This document shows, piece by piece, positions 4,581-6,391 of a DNA stretch of 6,391 bases. Below the pieces are notes generated by a model. The model searched no databases. It was not told the origin of the DNA and worked only from the letters and a program-made list of their open reading frames with translations. Location of the stretch: the NCBI GenBank assembly GCA_021825225.1, contig JAKAIH010000166.1:1-6391 (forward strand), written 5' to 3'. The position numbers and the translations under genes were made by a program. Every line of letters starts with the position of its first letter. Position 1 is the first letter of the stretch. Origin of the DNA: Pseudomonadota bacterium (GTDB lineage Bacteria; Pseudomonadota; Gammaproteobacteria; Burkholderiales; SG8-39).

Positions 4581-6391
4581 CTACTCGACCGTGACCGATT
4601 TCGCGAGATTGCGCGGCTTGTCCACGTCGGTGCCGCGCGCAAGCGCGGTGTGATAGGCCAGGAGCTGCAGCGGCACCACGTGCAGGATCGGCGACAGTGC
4701 GCCGTAATGCTCGGGCAGGCGGATCACGTGCACGCCCTCCGAGGATGCGATGTGGCTGTCGGCGTCGGCGAACACATAGAGTTCGCCGCCGCGCGCGCGC
4801 ACTTCCTGCATATTCGATTTGAGTTTTTCCAGCAGCGCGTCGTTCGGCGCGACCGTGACCACGGGCATCTCCTTGGTCACCAGCGCGAGCGGTCCGTGCT
4901 TGAGTTCGCCCGCCGGATAGGCTTCGGCGTGGATGTAGGAAATTTCCTTGAGCTTGAGCGCGCCTTCGAGCGCGATCGGATAGTGCAGCCCGCGCCCGAG
5001 GAACAGCGCATGTTCGCGCTGCGCGAACTGCTCCGACCAGGCGATGATCTGCGGCTCGAGCGCGAGCACGCTCGAAAGCGCGGCCGGCAGGTGGCGCAGG
5101 TTCTTGAGGTGGCGCGCCTCGTCTTCGGGCGCGAGCCGCCCGCGCGCCTTGGCCAGCGCGAGCGTGAGCAGGAACAGCGCGGCGAGCTGGGTAGTAAAGG
5201 CTTTGGTCGAAGCCACGCCGATCTCGACGCCGGCGCGGGTCAGATACTGCAGCGCGGTCTGGCGCACCATGGCGCTGGTAGCGACGTTGCAGATCGCCAG
5301 CGTGTGCCTGTGGCCCAGCGACTGCGCATGCTTCAGCGCGGCCAGGGTATCGGCGGTTTCGCCCGACTGCGAAATGACCACCACCAGCGCGCGCGGGTTG
5401 GGCACGCTCACGCGGTAGCGGTATTCGCTCGCGACCTCGACCTGCGTCGGCAGGCCGGCAAGATCCTCGAGCCAGAATTTGGCGGCGAGGCCGGAGTAAT
5501 AGCTGGTGCCGCAGGCATAGATGTGCACCGCATCGATCGCGGCAAAAATATCCTTGGCGGCGTCGCCGAAAATATCCGGCGCGATGCCGGCGACGCCTTG
5601 CAGCGTGTCGGCGATCGCCTGCGGCTGCTCGAAGATTTCCTTCTGCATGAAATGACGGTAAGGCCCGAGCTCGACCGCGCCGGAATACGCATTGACGCTG
5701 CGTAGCTCGCGCGTGACCGGCTTGCCGCTGGCATCGACGATGGCATAGCGGCCCAGGCCGATATCGGCGACATCGCCGTCTTCGAGATAAATGATCTGGT
5801 CCGTCGTTCCCGCGAGCGCCATTGCATCGGAGGCGAGGAAGGTCTCGCCCGCGTTCTGCTTTACTCCGACGCCGAGCACCAGCGGATTGCCCTGGCGCGC
5901 GCCGACCACGCGCTGCGGCTCGGCCTTGCAGAACACGGCTATCGCATAAGCGCCCTTGAGCTGGGCCGCCGCGCGCCGCACCGCGAGGAACAGATCGCCC
6001 GCGTAATGGCTGTGGATCAGGTGCGCGATGACCTCGGTATCGGTCTGCGATTCGAATACGTAGCCCTGGGTTTTCAGGCGCGTGCGAAGTTCCTCATAGT
6101 TCTCGATGATGCCGTTATGCACCACCGCGATTTCGTCGCGGCTGAAGATCGGATGCGCGTTGACGGTGACCGGCGCGCCGTGGGTGGCCCAGCGCGTGTG
6201 GCAGATGCCGGTGCTTCCGCTGAGCCCGGACTCGCGCACCTGCGCATCGAGATCGGCCACGCGCGAGACGGTGCGCGCGCGCTTCAGGCGCCCGCCGCCG
6301 CCCGGGTCGTACACCGCGACGCCGCAGGAGTCGTAGCCGCGGTATTCGAGCCGGCGCAGCCCTTCGATCAATATCGGGACGATATCCCGCC
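4581..6391 (-). CDS. glmS: Glutamine--fructose-6-phosphate aminotransferase (isomerizing), 5' end cut by window edge
   Basis: GlmS converts fructose-6-phosphate and glutamine to glucosamine-6-phosphate and glutamate, the first step of UDP-GlcNAc synthesis for peptidoglycan and lipopolysaccharide, in the cytoplasm. The window holds 602 residues. By alignment with the E. coli N-terminus (about 609 aa in total), some ten residues are missing, including the catalytic Cys that follows the initiator Met. Visible glutaminase motifs: [11 protein letters not shown] (11-21), CHTRWATHG (64-72), [12 protein letters not shown] (91-102), SQTDTE (Asp117). The isomerase half has two SIS domains: ACGTSYYSG (292-300), SQSGET (340-345), [10 protein letters not shown] (392-401), [18 protein letters not shown] (474-491), KHGPLAL with its catalytic His498, and the hallmark C-terminal [13 protein letters not shown]. 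All active-site blocks in view are intact. phoD begins 4 nt after the TAG stop. Any upstream regulation (glmU linkage, small-RNA control) lies outside the window. Confidence 0.98.
   Translation of the reverse strand, partial: RDIVPILIEGLRRLEYRGYDSCGVAVYDPGGGGRLKRARTVSRVADLDAQVRESGLSGSTGICHTRWATHGAPVTVNAHPIFSRDEIAVVHNGIIENYEELRTRLKTQGYVFESQTDTEVIAHLIHSHYAGDLFLAVRRAAAQLKGAYAIAVFCKAEPQRVVGARQGNPLVLGVGVKQNAGETFLASDAMALAGTTDQIIYLEDGDVADIGLGRYAIVDASGKPVTRELRSVNAYSGAVELGPYRHFMQKEIFEQPQAIADTLQGVAGIAPDIFGDAAKDIFAAIDAVHIYACGTSYYSGLAAKFWLEDLAGLPTQVEVASEYRYRVSVPNPRALVVVISQSGETADTLAALKHAQSLGHRHTLAICNVATSAMVRQTALQYLTRAGVEIGVASTKAFTTQLAALFLLTLALAKARGRLAPEDEARHLKNLRHLPAALSSVLALEPQIIAWSEQFAQREHALFLGRGLHYPIALEGALKLKEISYIHAEAYPAGELKHGPLALVTKEMPVVTVAPNDALLEKLKSNMQEVRARGGELYVFADADSHIASSEGVHVIRLPEHYGALSPILHVVPLQLLAYHTALARGTDVDKPRNLAKSVTVE

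Noticed and set aside
3014..4594. A 526-codon open frame on the plus strand opposite phoD
   Set aside because: It is the antisense shadow of a gene with full PhoD motifs. Its product is Arg/Ala/Val-rich with no family signature, as expected from high-GC reverse frames.
4482..5705. A 407-codon open frame on the plus strand opposite glmS
   Set aside because: It overlaps the unmistakable GlmS reading frame, and its translation is Arg/Gln/His-rich without domains.

Overview
This is a GC-rich, densely coded chromosomal window, most likely from a betaproteobacterium or a close relative. The basis is the GC-biased third codon positions and the proteobacterial character of GlmS, PhoD, the EamA transporter and the MaoC protein. 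The sequence alone does not fix a genus. I see no rRNA, tRNA, CRISPR array, insertion sequence, phage gene or recognisable defence system.

Layout, left to right. Positions 1-1245 hold three minus-strand genes, read from 1245 down to 1 and probably one operon: a MaoC-like hotdog hydratase (826-1245), an archaeal-type adenosine-specific kinase of the DUF355 family (249-734), and the first 69 codons of a RidA-family protein (1-208, cut by the window edge). Positions 1246-1435 are non-coding and contain a 17-bp palindrome plus two adjacent hairpins. Positions 1436-1766 hold a minus-strand pair of unassigned genes: a 74-aa protein, followed 10 nt later by a 31-aa basic, tryptophan-rich protein with a clear ribosome binding site of its own. 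Positions 1767-2107 are the divergent upstream region, with only short candidate leader ORFs. Positions 2108-2989 hold a plus-strand EamA/DMT-type ten-helix transporter. It converges on a Tat-exported PhoD-type alkaline phosphatase (3005-4576, minus), which starts 4 nt after the stop of glmS (4581-6391, minus, missing about ten N-terminal residues at the window edge).

Functionally, glmS commits fructose-6-phosphate and glutamine to amino-sugar and cell-wall synthesis. The tightly linked phoD encodes a phosphatase predicted to act outside the cytoplasm; the two are probably co-transcribed, but no common pathway is evident. The MaoC, adenosine-kinase-like and RidA genes fit a small metabolic or housekeeping operon (acyl-CoA hydration, nucleoside-related chemistry, reactive imine/enamine clearance). 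That joint role is inferred from order and spacing only.

Most of the window is ordinary. The parts most worth a second look are the 74-aa/31-aa gene pair, the inverted repeats that follow it, the archaeal-type kinase, and the start of phoD, which has no in-frame ATG or GTG at the expected position.
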